A stretch of DNA of 38,836 bases from Bacteroidales bacterium (GCA_028708425.1 JAQVYY010000033.1:1-38836); one strand, 5' to 3'. Shown: positions 17,589 through 27,284, counted from the stretch's first letter. Made by a program: numbers and translations. Notes: generated from the letters alone by a model not told the origin.

Positions 17589-19508
17589 ATGACAAAGTTA
17601 GATGCAAAGATACCCGAAGGCCCATTGGCTGAAAAATGGACAAAACATAAAAACTCCCTCCGATTAGTTAACCCTGCCAACAAGAGCAAGCTCGACATAA
17701 TTGTTGTGGGAACAGGTTTAGCTGGCTCTGGTGCCGCCTCAACCCTTGCCGAGCTGGGGTATAACGTAAAAGTGTTTAGCTACCAAGACACTCCACGTCG
17801 TGCACACTCGGTGGCAGCCCAAGGAGGAATTAACGCAGCCAAAAACTATAAAAATGATGGCGATAGCGTGTACCGCCTTTTTTACGATATGATAAAGGGT
17901 GGCGACTACCGCGCGCGTGAGGCCAATGCATATCGAGCAGCAGAGGTTAGTAACCAGGTAATTAACCACTACACTGCACTGGGAGTGCCATTTGCTCGCG
18001 ACTATGGCGGATTGCTCGACAACCGCTCGTTTGGCGGCGTGCAGGTGAGCCGTACTTTTTACGCAAAGGGCCAAACCGGACAGCAATGTTTGCTTGGTGG
18101 TTACAGCGCATTGGTTAGACAAATACAGAAGGGTAAGGCTACCATGTACTCGCGTCGTGAAATGCTCGACCTAGTGGTTGTTGATGGCAAAGCACGCGGG
18201 ATAATTGCTCGAAATCTTGTTACTGGCGAGCTTGAGCGCCACGCTGCGCACGCCGTTGTACTTGCCACAGGAGGCTATGGAACCATCTACTACCTATCAA
18301 CCCTTGCGGTTAACTCCAATGGTTCGGCTGCGTGGAAAGCCTACAAGCGCGGCGCGTTTTTTGCCAATCCAAGCTTTATCCAAATTCACCCAACCTCAAT
18401 ACCCGTACTTAACGACTACCAGTGTAAGCTTACGCTTATGAGCGAGTCGCTGCGTAACGACGGGCGCGTATGGGTTCCTAAAACCAAGGGCGACAAACGA
18501 TTGGGTCACGAAATACCCGAAGAGGATCGTGATTACTATCTAGAAAGAAGATACCCAGCATACGGAAATTTAGTGCCTCGCGACGTGGCATCGCGTGCAG
18601 CAAAAGAGCGCTGCGACGCAGGCTATGGCGTAGGTAAAACAGGATTGGCAGTATTCCTCGATTTTAAAGACGCCATTACAAAACAGGGCAAAAAGGCCAT
18701 TGAAGATAAGTACGGAAACCTTTTTGAGATGTACGAAAAGATTACTGGCGAATCGCCATACGAAAGGCCAATGCGCATTTACCCAGCAGGGCACTATACA
18801 ATGGGCGGCCTTTGGGTTGACTACAATCTTATGACTACCATTCCGGGGCTATTTGCCATTGGTGAATCGAACTTTAGCGACCACGGAGCAAACCGATTAG
18901 GTGCAGGTTCGCTAATGCAGTGCGCTGGCGACGGATATTTTATTGCACCCTATACCGTTACCAACTACCTAGCCGACGATATTAAAACGCCAAAGATCAG
19001 CACCAACCTACCAGAATTTGATAGCGTTGAGAATGAGGTTAAAAAGAGAATAGATAAACTCGTAAACATAAAAGGAAAGCAAACGGTTACCTCGTTCCAT
19101 AAACGTTTAGGAAAAATTATGTGGGATTACTGCGGAATGCACCGCAACGAGGGGGGGCTAAAAAAAGCACTTGGACTAATTGATGAGCTTGAAAAAGAGT
19201 TCTGGAGCGACCTATGCATACCTGGCGAGGTTGAGGGATTGAATCAGGAGCTTGAAAAAGCGTGTAGAGTTGCAGATTATTTCGAAATGGCAAAACTTTT
19301 ATGTAACGATGCCCTAAATCGTAAGGAGAGTTGCGGGGCGCACTTTAGAGAAGAGAGCCAAACCGAAACTGGCGAAGCCAAACGAGACGACGAAAATTTC
19401 GCCTACGTTTCTATTTGGGAATATCTAGGGGACGATGCTGAGCCCAAATTTCATAAAGAGGAGCTGAAATTTGAATTCGTTGAACTTCAGGAGCGGAGCT
19501 ACAAGTAA
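17589..19508 (+). CDS. sdhA: Succinate dehydrogenase/fumarate reductase flavoprotein subunit
   Basis: Catalytic subunit interconverting fumarate and succinate. The 639 residues are normal for type B enzymes. The FAD-binding start is [19 protein letters not shown]. The flavin-attachment region is [15 protein letters not shown], where the histidine would bind FAD covalently. Substrate-site motifs are [23 protein letters not shown] and [20 protein letters not shown]. The C-terminal helical and capping parts are complete ([11 protein letters not shown]). It lies between the cytochrome b and iron-sulfur genes. The direction in the cell cannot be decided from sequence; in Bacteroidales the homologous enzyme is the terminal fumarate reductase (frdA). 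Confidence 0.96.
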   Translation: MTKLDAKIPEGPLAEKWTKHKNSLRLVNPANKSKLDIIVVGTGLAGSGAASTLAELGYNVKVFSYQDTPRRAHSVAAQGGINAAKNYKNDGDSVYRLFYDMIKGGDYRAREANAYRAAEVSNQVINHYTALGVPFARDYGGLLDNRSFGGVQVSRTFYAKGQTGQQCLLGGYSALVRQIQKGKATMYSRREMLDLVVVDGKARGIIARNLVTGELERHAAHAVVLATGGYGTIYYLSTLAVNSNGSAAWKAYKRGAFFANPSFIQIHPTSIPVLNDYQCKLTLMSESLRNDGRVWVPKTKGDKRLGHEIPEEDRDYYLERRYPAYGNLVPRDVASRAAKERCDAGYGVGKTGLAVFLDFKDAITKQGKKAIEDKYGNLFEMYEKITGESPYERPMRIYPAGHYTMGGLWVDYNLMTTIPGLFAIGESNFSDHGANRLGAGSLMQCAGDGYFIAPYTVTNYLADDIKTPKISTNLPEFDSVENEVKKRIDKLVNIKGKQTVTSFHKRLGKIMWDYCGMHRNEGGLKKALGLIDELEKEFWSDLCIPGEVEGLNQELEKACRVADYFEMAKLLCNDALNRKESCGAHFREESQTETGEAKRDDENFAYVSIWEYLGDDAEPKFHKEELKFEFVELQERSYK

Positions 19509-19537
19509 TTAGCAATAACCTTAACACATAATAAAAA

Positions 19538-20281
19538 ATGAATTTTAAGCTTAAAATATGGCGTCAGAAAAACGCTAAGGCCAAAGGGAAATTTGAAACC
19601 TATGCCCTCAACGATGTATCGCCCGAAATGTCGTTTCTTGAAATGCTCGATTGCCTCAACAACCAGCTAATAACCAGCGGTAAAGATCCCGTGGCCTATG
19701 AGCACGACTGCAGAGAGGGAATTTGCGGATGTTGCGGATTATACATTAACGGTAGGCCACACGGCGCAAAGAATAAAACCACTACCTGCGAGCTATACAT
19801 GCGCGAGTTTACAGCTGGCGAAACCATAACCATTGAACCATGGCGAGCAGCGGCATTCCCAGTTATAAAAGACCTTATTGTTGAGCGAAATGCTTTCGAT
19901 AAAATTATGCAAGCTGGCGGCTTTATCTCGGTAAATACGGGTCAGGCCCAGGATGCTAATGCTATTCCAGTATCTAAAGCAAAAGCCGACGAAGCTTTCG
20001 ATGCAGCATCGTGCATAGGCTGTGGCGCATGCGTTGCAGCCTGCAAAAACTCGTCGGCCATGCTTTTTATAGCAGCTAAGGTATCGCAGCTGGCGCTATA
20101 CCCACAAGGTAGAGTTGAAGCAAAAGAACGGGTTAAAAACATGGTGGCCAAAATGGACGAGCTAGGCTTTGGCGGTTGTACAAACACCCGCGCCTGCGAA
20201 GCTGAATGCCCTAAAGGAATCTCAATTTCGCACATTGCAAGGCTAAACCGAGAGTTTATTGCTGCTAAAGCAAGCGACTAG
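19538..20281 (+). CDS. sdhB: Succinate dehydrogenase/fumarate reductase iron-sulfur subunit
   Basis: Carries electrons between FAD and heme/quinone. The 247-residue protein has the 2Fe-2S site [20 protein letters not shown] plus the following TTCELYM cysteine in the N-terminal ferredoxin domain. The C-terminal domain has [18 protein letters not shown] and [17 protein letters not shown] for the 4Fe-4S and 3Fe-4S clusters. It is the last gene of the operon, 29 nt after the flavoprotein gene. No classic terminator follows; instead there is a set of interleaved inverted repeats at 20306-20364. Confidence 0.95.
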   Translation: MNFKLKIWRQKNAKAKGKFETYALNDVSPEMSFLEMLDCLNNQLITSGKDPVAYEHDCREGICGCCGLYINGRPHGAKNKTTTCELYMREFTAGETITIEPWRAAAFPVIKDLIVERNAFDKIMQAGGFISVNTGQAQDANAIPVSKAKADEAFDAASCIGCGACVAACKNSSAMLFIAAKVSQLALYPQGRVEAKERVKNMVAKMDELGFGGCTNTRACEAECPKGISISHIARLNREFIAAKASD

Positions 20282-20305
20282 AAAAACAAAAACCGTTACC
20301 GCATA

Positions 20306-20364
20306 GCAATGTGATAACTCGTTGTTATGTGTAGCAGATATTAATGCACATTGCGACGAGTTAT
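20306..20364. repeat. Interleaved inverted repeats after sdhB
   Basis: GCAATGTG (20306-20313) pairs with CACATTGC (20347-20354), and ATAACTCGT (20314-20322) pairs with ACGAGTTAT (20356-20364). The order a, b, a', b' means the two stems cannot nest: they would form a pseudoknot or exclude each other. The function is unknown. Confidence 0.5.
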
Positions 20365-20381
20365 TTGTTATACGCACCCCA

Positions 20382-20431
20382 TACCCGCATTATTCATCAA
20401 ATTTAGTAAAGATGGATGTAAATGTGAGTCA
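20382..20431. repeat. Intergenic repeat family A, copy 5 (degenerate alpha module)
   Basis: TACCCGCATTATTCATCAAA, TTTAGTAAAGATGGATG and AAATGTGAGTCAA: the alpha module with a decayed right end, where GCGGGTTAA has become GTGAGTCAA. Confidence 0.65.
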
Positions 20432-20517
20432 AGTGGTACTAAAAACTAACCGTTATGCTTCGGTTTCACTTACAATTTATTACTTTTATGGCCAAATAAT
20501 CTATAAACTGTAATGCA

Positions 20518-21015
20518 ATGGCTGAGGTAAGGTATCAAGTCGACGAGGTAGACCAAAAAATATTGGCATACTTGGTAAAAAATGCTCGCATGCCGTTCCT
20601 TGAGATAGCCCGCGAATGCGGAATTTCAGGAGCAGCAATTCATCAACGGGTAAAAAAGATGGAAGAGGCGGGTATTATTGATGGTTCGCGCATGATTGTA
20701 AGGCCAAAGGCTTTAGGCTACGGAGTTTGCGCATTTGTTGGGGTGCAATTCTCAGCAGCCAACCAATACGAAGGGGCGGTTAAAGAACTAAAAAAAATGC
20801 CCGAAGTTGTAGAGTGCAACTTCACCACAGGTCAGTTTGCGTTACTTCTCAAGGTATATTGTAGGGATAACGAACATCTTATGCAAGTGCTGGTAAACAC
20901 CATACAAAATATTCCCGGCGTTTTAAATACCGAAACCTTTATATCACTCGATCAAGCCTTTGAGAGGCAGGTTTACGTAAAAGATAAATGGCTTATTGAG
21001 GGGAAACACGATTAA
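20518..21015 (+). CDS. Lrp/AsnC-family transcriptional regulator
   Basis: A 165-residue regulator. The N-terminal winged helix-turn-helix is complete (VDQKILAYLVKNARMPFLEI, then ISGAAIHQRVKKMEEAGII), followed by the RAM ligand-binding domain with a ferredoxin-like fold (GYGVCAFVGVQF, VVECNFTTGQFALLLKVYC). It is like the Bacteroidota Lrp-type regulators that respond to amino acids. The effector and targets are unknown. Its stop codon overlaps the stop codon of the convergent kinase gene (shared TTAA at 21012-21015), with no terminator between them. Confidence 0.92.
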   Translation: MAEVRYQVDEVDQKILAYLVKNARMPFLEIARECGISGAAIHQRVKKMEEAGIIDGSRMIVRPKALGYGVCAFVGVQFSAANQYEGAVKELKKMPEVVECNFTTGQFALLLKVYCRDNEHLMQVLVNTIQNIPGVLNTETFISLDQAFERQVYVKDKWLIEGKHD

Positions 21016-23570
21016 CCAAACCTTTTTAGGAGTTCGATAATTTTTAAGATTAAATCGTTGTTACAAAAAGGTTTTTCAATAAAAGCGTTACAACCAGCCT
21101 CAAAACATTTATCCTTGTCGCTATCGCTGTAAAAAGTTGTATTCACAATAACTGGTATATTGGCACGAAATTTACGGATATTTTTGAGCGTATTAACACC
21201 ATCGAGAATTGGTAACGACATTTTCATTAAAATAATATCAATACTGCTGTTTTCACGAAGCTCATTAATTACGTCAATGCCATCTTTAGCCCAAAAAATG
21301 TTCATTTGCAAACCGACAAGAAAATCCCTAATAAGGCTATAGGTTGACTCAACATCCTCGCCAATCAGTATGGTTTTCCCTTTAAGAAGTTCCATGTCGG
21401 CCTCAAATTTATCGGCACCCTTTATATAAGATCTATGCTCCTCATCGAAAGGCAGCGTAAAGTAAAACGTTGAGCCCTTACCCGGTAACGAATCAACCCA
21501 AATTTGTCCACCAAGAGCCGTTACCATTTCCTGGCATATGGCTAAACCCAGTCCTGTACCATAATGTATGGCTCCCCCTGTTCCAGCCGAAAGCTTACTA
21601 AACCTATAAAAAACTAGTTCATGGTTTTTTGGGTCGATACCTATACCAGTATCCTTCACAAAAAACACTATTTTATCAAACCCTGAAAGCCTGTAACCTA
21701 AAACAATTTTACCTTTAGGCGTAAACTTTACCGCATTCCATAGTAAATTCGAGAGAATTTGCCTAAGCCTTACCTTGTCGGTGGTTATTAACAGGTCAGC
21801 GTTACACCTAACGTCGTAATCGGTAGTAAGGGTAGCGGCCGACTTGACCCGCATAATTTCCTGAGAAAAGAAAAACCTAAGCTCTTCAAGCAGCACGTGA
21901 AGTTCAAAAGGTTTAGCTTTAATTTTTAGCTGCCCAGCCTCGATTATCGAAATATCAAGAATATCGTTAATAAGTTTTATTAAAACCTCGCCATTGCTCT
22001 TAATGATTTTTTTGAACTCTGCTTTTGAATTATCGTCAATATCGCTATTGGTTAACAGATGCGAAAAACCAACGATGGCATTCAAGGGAGTTCGTATTTC
22101 GTGCGACATATTAGCCAGAAATGCGCTCTTCAGCTTGTCTGACTCTTCGGCCCTATTTTTAGCCTCCTCTAGTTCCTGCGTTCTTTCTTCGACTAAACAT
22201 TCTAGCTGTTCGTGATACACATTAAGCTGTTTTTCAGACTCCTTACGCCGATTTATCTCCTGAAGCAACACCTGATTCATGCTATTTTTCAAGCGAAACC
22301 GCTTATAAACCTGTTGCAATAGTGCAACAAGCAATAATATAAGAACAACGAGAAAAATCAGCCAAATACGATTCTGCTTTATTTTACTTTCCTCTAGAGC
22401 CCTTTCCTTAGAGAGTAGTTCTATTTGTCTCTGCTTGCCAGCCAGCTGGTAGCGGGTCTCTAACTCCATAAGTAAGCGAGCCTTCTCCTGGCTAAAAACC
22501 GAATCACGTAGCTCGATATGGGTAGTTAAATAGCTATGTGCCTTTGGGTAATTACCTGTTTTTTTATAAATATCGGCTAATTCGTGGGTTATTTTAACCA
22601 TAATTACTTGCAAATTATGGTCTGATGCTATTTTGTACGCACGATTCTGGTAGTCAATGGCCTGATGATATCCTCCTATCTTTTTATACACAACTCCAAG
22701 GTAGTACTGTGAATTCGACATTCCCTCGGAATTACAAACTGAAACATAGTTTTGATAGGCATCGTGCAGAAAAGAAATAGCCTTTTGGTACTCCTCCTTT
22801 TGTATGTAAATGCTAGCAATATTTATAAGCGTATTGCCATAACTTGCCCTATCACCCTGTTCGTTTTTTTCGGCAAGCGATTTGAGCAGGTACTCGAGAG
22901 CAATATCATTCTTTCCCAGTTCAACGTATATTCTCCCAATATTATTATTCGCTTTTATAATCCCCTTAGCGTAGTCACAATCTTCGCTTCGTTGTAAACT
23001 TTTATAAAAAAAATCGAGGGCAATAGCTACCTCATTAAAATAAAAATAGATATTTCCATACTTACGGGTTAAATCGGCTATTTGCCTCTTATCATCAATT
23101 TGTATTGCCAAATGCAGGGCATTCTGACAATTATCAATCGCCTTGGAGAAGTCTCCCAGTTTTACAAAGATATCGCTGTAAAGCTGATAGGATTCCGTAA
23201 GCCTTGAACTATCGTTTTGACTCAAGAAAAACCCATGCGCAAAGTCAAGATGTTCGAGCGCAACATTATACTGCCCTAATATACGGTGTACGGTCGCTAA
23301 TAAATAATTTGAAAACGCCCAGCTAACCGAATCGTTCTTCTCAATTGAAAGAACAAGGGCTCGCTCGGCATAAATTGCAGCTTGCTCGGGATACCTATTT
23401 ACAAGATTTTGAGTGGAGGAAAGAAGTAATTCGATGCGTTCCTCTTCCAAAAATCGATTAAGCAATGAGCTAATGGAGTCGGGAGCTAAATTTTTCGCAC
23501 CTGCTTTTACACTTATCAATACCAGTATTAAGATGGCAAAAATTACACGAAAGCACTTTTTACTGGTCAT
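21012..23570 (-). CDS. TPR hybrid histidine kinase with a degenerate receiver
   Basis: An 852-residue membrane sensor kinase. A signal peptide is followed by about seven TPR repeats (residues 30-370) in the periplasm, a membrane helix at about 398-420 and a coiled coil. HisKA has His489 (NMSHEIRTPLNAIVGFSHLL). ATPase boxes are SNLLWNAVKFTPKG, KDTGIGIDP and GTGLGLAICQEM. The C-terminal receiver (about 730-850) keeps the acidic pair (IGEDVES), a threonine and the lysine of FIEKPF. However, the phospho-acceptor position reads DIILMKMSLP, Lys783 instead of Asp. This receiver should not be phosphorylated, so it may serve docking or regulation. No DNA-binding domain or partner regulator is adjacent. 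Confidence 0.92.
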   Translation of the reverse strand: MTSKKCFRVIFAILILVLISVKAGAKNLAPDSISSLLNRFLEEERIELLLSSTQNLVNRYPEQAAIYAERALVLSIEKNDSVSWAFSNYLLATVHRILGQYNVALEHLDFAHGFFLSQNDSSRLTESYQLYSDIFVKLGDFSKAIDNCQNALHLAIQIDDKRQIADLTRKYGNIYFYFNEVAIALDFFYKSLQRSEDCDYAKGIIKANNNIGRIYVELGKNDIALEYLLKSLAEKNEQGDRASYGNTLINIASIYIQKEEYQKAISFLHDAYQNYVSVCNSEGMSNSQYYLGVVYKKIGGYHQAIDYQNRAYKIASDHNLQVIMVKITHELADIYKKTGNYPKAHSYLTTHIELRDSVFSQEKARLLMELETRYQLAGKQRQIELLSKERALEESKIKQNRIWLIFLVVLILLLVALLQQVYKRFRLKNSMNQVLLQEINRRKESEKQLNVYHEQLECLVEERTQELEEAKNRAEESDKLKSAFLANMSHEIRTPLNAIVGFSHLLTNSDIDDNSKAEFKKIIKSNGEVLIKLINDILDISIIEAGQLKIKAKPFELHVLLEELRFFFSQEIMRVKSAATLTTDYDVRCNADLLITTDKVRLRQILSNLLWNAVKFTPKGKIVLGYRLSGFDKIVFFVKDTGIGIDPKNHELVFYRFSKLSAGTGGAIHYGTGLGLAICQEMVTALGGQIWVDSLPGKGSTFYFTLPFDEEHRSYIKGADKFEADMELLKGKTILIGEDVESTYSLIRDFLVGLQMNIFWAKDGIDVINELRENSSIDIILMKMSLPILDGVNTLKNIRKFRANIPVIVNTTFYSDSDKDKCFEAGCNAFIEKPFCNNDLILKIIELLKRFG

Positions 23571-23740
23571 AACATATCATCATTTTTTGTAAATCTAGGG
23601 AAAAACCTAAACACAAACAACACCTTTACATCATAATTTACACGCTGTCCCAAATGTTTTACACGAAAGGCATATTTTAGGGAACGAATGATGGACAGCA
23701 AAATTTCCAGTAGATATATCCCCATTATAAAAAGAAAAAA

Positions 23741-23758
23741 GGGGCAAAAACTTGCCCC
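23741..23758 (-). terminator. Terminator of the 70-residue protein gene
   Basis: On the minus strand GGGGCAA and TTGCCCC form a 7-bp stem with a TTTT-type loop, followed by a T-rich tail (complement of 23731-23740). It lies 26 nt after the stop at 23784. Confidence 0.8.
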
Positions 23759-23783
23759 TACTTACTCCTGAAATCAATAAATA

Positions 23784-23996
23784 CTAGTACTCATCGTCAT
23801 CAATTAAATCATCTTCGCTAAACTCGTAGTCGCGATAATCTAATTCAATGTCTTGCAACTCGTCAATTTCATCGTAGAGGGCCTGTTTAAGGTTTTTTTC
23901 TTTTTTAACAGGTTTGAGCTTACGGCTTCTTTTTTGCTCGTCCGAACCAGAGTAGAAATCCTTTTCCGGTTTACGCATTTCATTCCTTGATTTCAT
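23784..23996 (-). CDS. Small charged protein of unknown function
   Basis: Seventy residues with a basic first half (RKPEKDF, KRSRKLKPVKKEKNLKQ) and a strongly acidic second half (DEIDELQDIELDYRDYEFSE, then DDLIDDDEY). There are no membrane segments or known domain; it is probably disordered with one helix. The terminator just after it and an orderly coding frame support a real gene. Its gene is on the same strand as the kinase gene, but a terminator separates them. I cannot assign a function. Confidence 0.65.
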   Translation of the reverse strand: MKSRNEMRKPEKDFYSGSDEQKRSRKLKPVKKEKNLKQALYDEIDELQDIELDYRDYEFSEDDLIDDDEY

Positions 23997-24164
23997 TACT
24001 GAAAAGTTAAATAGTTACGTTTTAAGTTAGAATTAGTAGTTTAGGTTTAAAAACAATAACAAAATGGGTTGAAAACAGAATACAAATATGGTGCAATTTT
24101 ATAATAAAAATCCAAATCCACACCACAATAAGTGGTTTTATTTTGCTAAAACGGAAAAATTAGT

Positions 24165-24314
24165 TTAACCCCAATTATTCGTTCGAATAATTGGGGTCTC
24201 CGACAGCGACTAAGCCTCACTACCAATTTTGTTGCCCAAAGTTGGGCCCAACTAGATCCGGGTAAGTCGCTTTTGCACTCATCTTTAACAAAAAAGATGA
24301 GTAATGCGGGTTAA
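24165..24314 (+). repeat. Intergenic repeat family A, copy 6 (beta + alpha modules)
   Basis: At 150 bp this is the longest copy: TTAACCCCAATTATTCG, TTCGAATAATTGGGGTCTCC, GACAGCGACTAAG, CCAATTTTGTTGCCC and AGTTGGGCCC (beta), followed by CACTCATCTTTAACA and AAGATGAGTAATGCGGGTTA (alpha half). It links the beta-only and alpha-only copies into one family. Confidence 0.8.
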
Positions 24315-24519
24315 ATGCTAAATAAAAAAATAACGCCTAATACTAAATACTTTAGTAAAAAGTAAAACACCTATATTGCACCCTATATAAATAATCACTA
24401 TTGTCCGGTAAAAGCAAAGTTAAACATTATAGATTCTTCGCTTCACTGCGTTTCGCCCTGAAACGTATGTTCGACAAAACCTTTGAAAATAGAAATGCCT
24501 TTGTCAATGACAAATGTTT

Positions 24520-24630
24520 AGTTTTTAGGGGAGGGCATGGAACCATGCCCTCCCCTCCCAAATACAACTTAACGCCCTGTCATTCCGACCGTAGGGAGGA
24601 ATCTATAAATATTAACTGGACACCAATGAT
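24520..24630 (+). repeat. Repeat family B, copy 1
   Basis: AGTTTTTAGG, then a perfect 13-bp hairpin (24528-24540 with 24543-24555, GGGGAGGGCATGG). Next come CAAATACAACTTAACGCCCT, GTCATTCCGACCGTAGGGAG, GAATCTATAAATATTAACTG and ACACCAATGAT. The same sequence lies inverted at 38709-38836. The GTCATTCCGACCG...GGAGGAATCT core is, as I remember, a common dispersed element in Bacteroidota genomes. Confidence 0.8.
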
Positions 24631-24694
24631 AAATAATATATCAATTCATGCTATACAATAGGTAAAGCAAAGGGGGTTTATTACAAGTATTTAG

Positions 24695-24702
24695 TAATTT
24701 TG
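24695..24702 (+). promoter_or_regulatory. -7 element of the transporter operon
   Basis: TAATTTTG matches TAnnTTTG, 22 bp before the ATG at 24725. Confidence 0.5.
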
Positions 24703-24724
24703 TTAAATACATAAAGATGAATAT

Positions 24725-26317
24725 ATGGAACTATTTTCAAACCCACTTTTTGCGCTATTTGTAATAATAGCCCTTGGTTTTATTGTCGGCAATATCAAGA
24801 TTCGGGGGTTTTCGTTTGGCATTTCTGCTGTGCTGTTTGTGGCCTTACTGCTTGGGCATTTTGGCGTAGTAATTCCGCAAATAATTGAGCGCATTGGGAT
24901 GGTTCTATTTATTTTTACCGTTGGCATACAGGCTGGTCCTGGTTTTTTTGAATCGTTCAAAAAACGGGGGCGTAAACTTGCAGCAATGGCAGCGCTAATA
25001 GTAATAAGCGGTGTTTTAGTCGCTTTTTTATCGATGTTTATTTTTGATGTTGATGCGGCCCTTATGGCTGGTATACTGTGCGGTGCACTTACTAGCACGC
25101 CGGGCTTAACCGTTGCCATCGATGCAACCTCATCGCCCTTAGCATCAATAGGTTACGGTATTGCGTACCCCATGGGCGTTGTGGGGGTTATTGTTGTTAT
25201 AAAGTTTATACCAAAAATACTAAAGCTTAATTTAAACGATGAGAACAAGAGGCTAGCACAAGCCGAAAAAGATGCTTACCCCAAAATTGAGTCCGCCCAT
25301 TTTATAGTTAAAAATGATTCGGTTGTAGGGAAAACCCTCTCGGAAATTGAGATACGCACAATGACCGGTGCCACTGTATCCAGAATTCAGCATAAGGATA
25401 ACTGTTCAACACCTCTACATGATACCATCTTAAACAAGGGCGATATAATTAGGGCTGTAGGTTCGGAGCAAGCCCTTGCTAAGGTTGAAGTGCTTATTGG
25501 GGAAAAGGTACAACAGGAGATTACGCTTAAAAAAGGCTTTTTAGTACAGCAATTCTTGATAACCAACAAGAAACTTGTAGGTAAAACGATTCATGAAATT
25601 TCGTTTCTGCATAGCTACAATGCCGTGGTTACACGAATTAACCGAGGCGGTATCGATATAGCGCCATCTCCCGATTTACATATCCGCTTTGGCGATAAGC
25701 TCACGATTGGCTTTCCAAAAGCCAGCCTTAATTCGCTTACCTGCCTTTTAGGTAATAACGAGAGAAAATTATCGGATACCGACTTCTTGCCAATTGCCCT
25801 AGGCATTGTTATAGGTATTTTATTAGGGTATGTAAGTATTTCGTTCTCTAGCACTCTTTCGATGAGCTTAGGATTAAGCGGAGGTGTGCTTTTAGCCGCA
25901 ATTGCCCTTAGCAATATTGGCAAAACCGGACCAATTGTTTGGATTATGAGCGACAGCGCCAACCAACTACTAAGGCAGCTGGGACTACTATTCTTTTTGT
26001 CGGCCGTTGGCACAAAGGCGGGCGGACAGCTAGTGGATACGCTGAACGAATCAGGTATAGTTCTTCTGCTAATTGGTTTTGCAATTACAATACTGCCCAT
26101 GCTTGTGGCCTTGTTACTAAACAAGCTATTCTTTAAATTTAATGTTTTTGAACTTATGGGAGCAATTACGGGTGGCATGACCAGCACACCGGGACTGGCA
26201 GCTTGCGATTCGCTAACCGATAGCAACTTACCAGGCAGGGCCTATGCTGCTGTTTACCCCATTGCCATGGTAATACTCATAATTTGCGTTCAATTTTTGG
26301 CTAAAACAGCGCTGTAA
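24725..26317 (+). CDS. AspT/YidE/YbjL-family transporter with RCK_C domains
   Basis: A 530-residue inner membrane protein with two homologous membrane halves (about residues 1-160 and 355-530) around two cytoplasmic TrkA-C/RCK_C domains (about 190-265 and 275-350; VVGKTLSEIEIRTMTGATVS and LVGKTIHEISFLHSYNAVVT). Each membrane half carries the family signature: CGALTSTPGLTVAIDA and GGMTSTPGLAACDS. Known relatives are the aspartate:alanine antiporter AspT and E. coli YidE/YbjL. The substrate cannot be inferred; an organic acid or amino acid is likely. It forms an operon with an AEC transporter 10 nt downstream. Confidence 0.9.
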   Translation: MELFSNPLFALFVIIALGFIVGNIKIRGFSFGISAVLFVALLLGHFGVVIPQIIERIGMVLFIFTVGIQAGPGFFESFKKRGRKLAAMAALIVISGVLVAFLSMFIFDVDAALMAGILCGALTSTPGLTVAIDATSSPLASIGYGIAYPMGVVGVIVVIKFIPKILKLNLNDENKRLAQAEKDAYPKIESAHFIVKNDSVVGKTLSEIEIRTMTGATVSRIQHKDNCSTPLHDTILNKGDIIRAVGSEQALAKVEVLIGEKVQQEITLKKGFLVQQFLITNKKLVGKTIHEISFLHSYNAVVTRINRGGIDIAPSPDLHIRFGDKLTIGFPKASLNSLTCLLGNNERKLSDTDFLPIALGIVIGILLGYVSISFSSTLSMSLGLSGGVLLAAIALSNIGKTGPIVWIMSDSANQLLRQLGLLFFLSAVGTKAGGQLVDTLNESGIVLLLIGFAITILPMLVALLLNKLFFKFNVFELMGAITGGMTSTPGLAACDSLTDSNLPGRAYAAVYPIAMVILIICVQFLAKTAL

Positions 26318-26327
26318 ACCATACCCT

Positions 26328-27284
26328 ATGGCTACAGAAATTATAGTAAGACAACTGCTGATTTTCGGAATTGTAATTGGTATAGGTGCCCTTGCGTACT
26401 GGCAAAAAATTATTTCTCCCGAAATAAAGAATAACCTTGCCAAAGTAGTTATTGATATTACGCTACCCTTCCTGATATTTACCACTTTTGCGAATATGGA
26501 GGCCGATGCCAGCGTTTTAAAAAATGGCTTACTGGTATTTGCGCTAACATTTGTAAACCTTTTCGTATTTTATCTGGTGGGCAACCTCTCATCGCACCTA
26601 CTAAAGTTAAAAAAACCACAACAAACGGTTCACACCCTACACACCATGTTTGGTAATATCGTGTTTTTAGGCTTCCCGCTTCTCGATGCGCTTTTCCCAA
26701 ATGGTATTGGTATTTTTTATGGCGCAATGTATCAGTTAGCCTCCAACACCATTACCTTTACCTACGGCGTTTATAAGCTTAGCGCTGGCACCCAAAAATC
26801 GGGAATAAAAAGCCTGATAAATCTAAATACCATAGCACTTTTTCTGGGTGCAATCGTGCTGCTGCTTCCCATAAAATTGCCCTCATTTTTAAACGTATCG
26901 CTTAGCAGTATTGGTCAATGCACAAGCCCGTTATCAATGATTTATATTGGCGCAATGCTTGCTTCAATGGGAATTAAAAGTGCCATTAAGCAGAAAAGCA
27001 TATACCTACTTAGCCTTAACAAGCTACTGATTGTACCGTTAGCCCTTGCAGCGATTTACCAGCTAGCAATTAATGCGTTGGGCATTAATCTTTCAGAAGA
27101 AGCATTTTTTGTTATTATTCTTCAGGCAGCCATGCCCTGCCAAACCATTATTGTTGTGCTATCGCAGCGATACAAAGGCGACTACATCTTAGCTGGTGCC
27201 AATCTTTTTGTAACTACCCTACTTAGCATAGTTACGCTTCCTGTAGTATTTTTCCTTGTGGGCCTAATTAGGCAAGCATTATAA
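26328..27284 (+). CDS. AEC-family (auxin efflux carrier-like) transporter
   Basis: A 318-residue integral membrane protein with about ten hydrophobic helices in two halves, the size of bacterial AEC permeases. Typical elements are ISPEIKNNLAKVVIDITLPF near residue 25-45 with the family LPxLIF-like bend (DITLPFLIFTTF), GNIVFLGFPLLDALFP in helix 4 and AAMPCQTIIVVLSQRY near the C-terminus. Characterised bacterial members move malate, malonate or other dicarboxylates. Pairing with an AspT-like carrier suggests a shared anionic substrate, but this is inference. Confidence 0.88.
   Translation: MATEIIVRQLLIFGIVIGIGALAYWQKIISPEIKNNLAKVVIDITLPFLIFTTFANMEADASVLKNGLLVFALTFVNLFVFYLVGNLSSHLLKLKKPQQTVHTLHTMFGNIVFLGFPLLDALFPNGIGIFYGAMYQLASNTITFTYGVYKLSAGTQKSGIKSLINLNTIALFLGAIVLLLPIKLPSFLNVSLSSIGQCTSPLSMIYIGAMLASMGIKSAIKQKSIYLLSLNKLLIVPLALAAIYQLAINALGINLSEEAFFVIILQAAMPCQTIIVVLSQRYKGDYILAGANLFVTTLLSIVTLPVVFFLVGLIRQAL

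Larger units (their letters stand above)
23997..24724. other. 728-bp intergenic region rich in repeats
   Basis: Contains a composite family A repeat (24165-24314), a segment resembling a common Bacteroidota repeat (AGATTCTTCGCTTCACTGCG, 24431-24450), one copy of repeat family B (24520-24630) and the promoter of the next gene. An 86-codon open frame at 24401-24661 runs across the repeats and looks accidental. Confidence 0.6.

Noticed and set aside
20306-20370. Integron attC site
   Set aside because: The order of the inverted pairs is interleaved rather than nested, and the GTTRRRY/RYYYAAC boxes are not present.
24528-24555. Perfect 13-bp hairpin as an intrinsic terminator
   Set aside because: No T tract follows on either strand, no gene ends just before it, and an inverted copy with a different arm length exists elsewhere, so it belongs to repeat family B.
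24401-24661. 86-codon open frame upstream of the AspT-like gene
   Set aside because: It runs through two dispersed repeats, has no ATG-proximal signal of its own, and its translation resembles no protein pattern.
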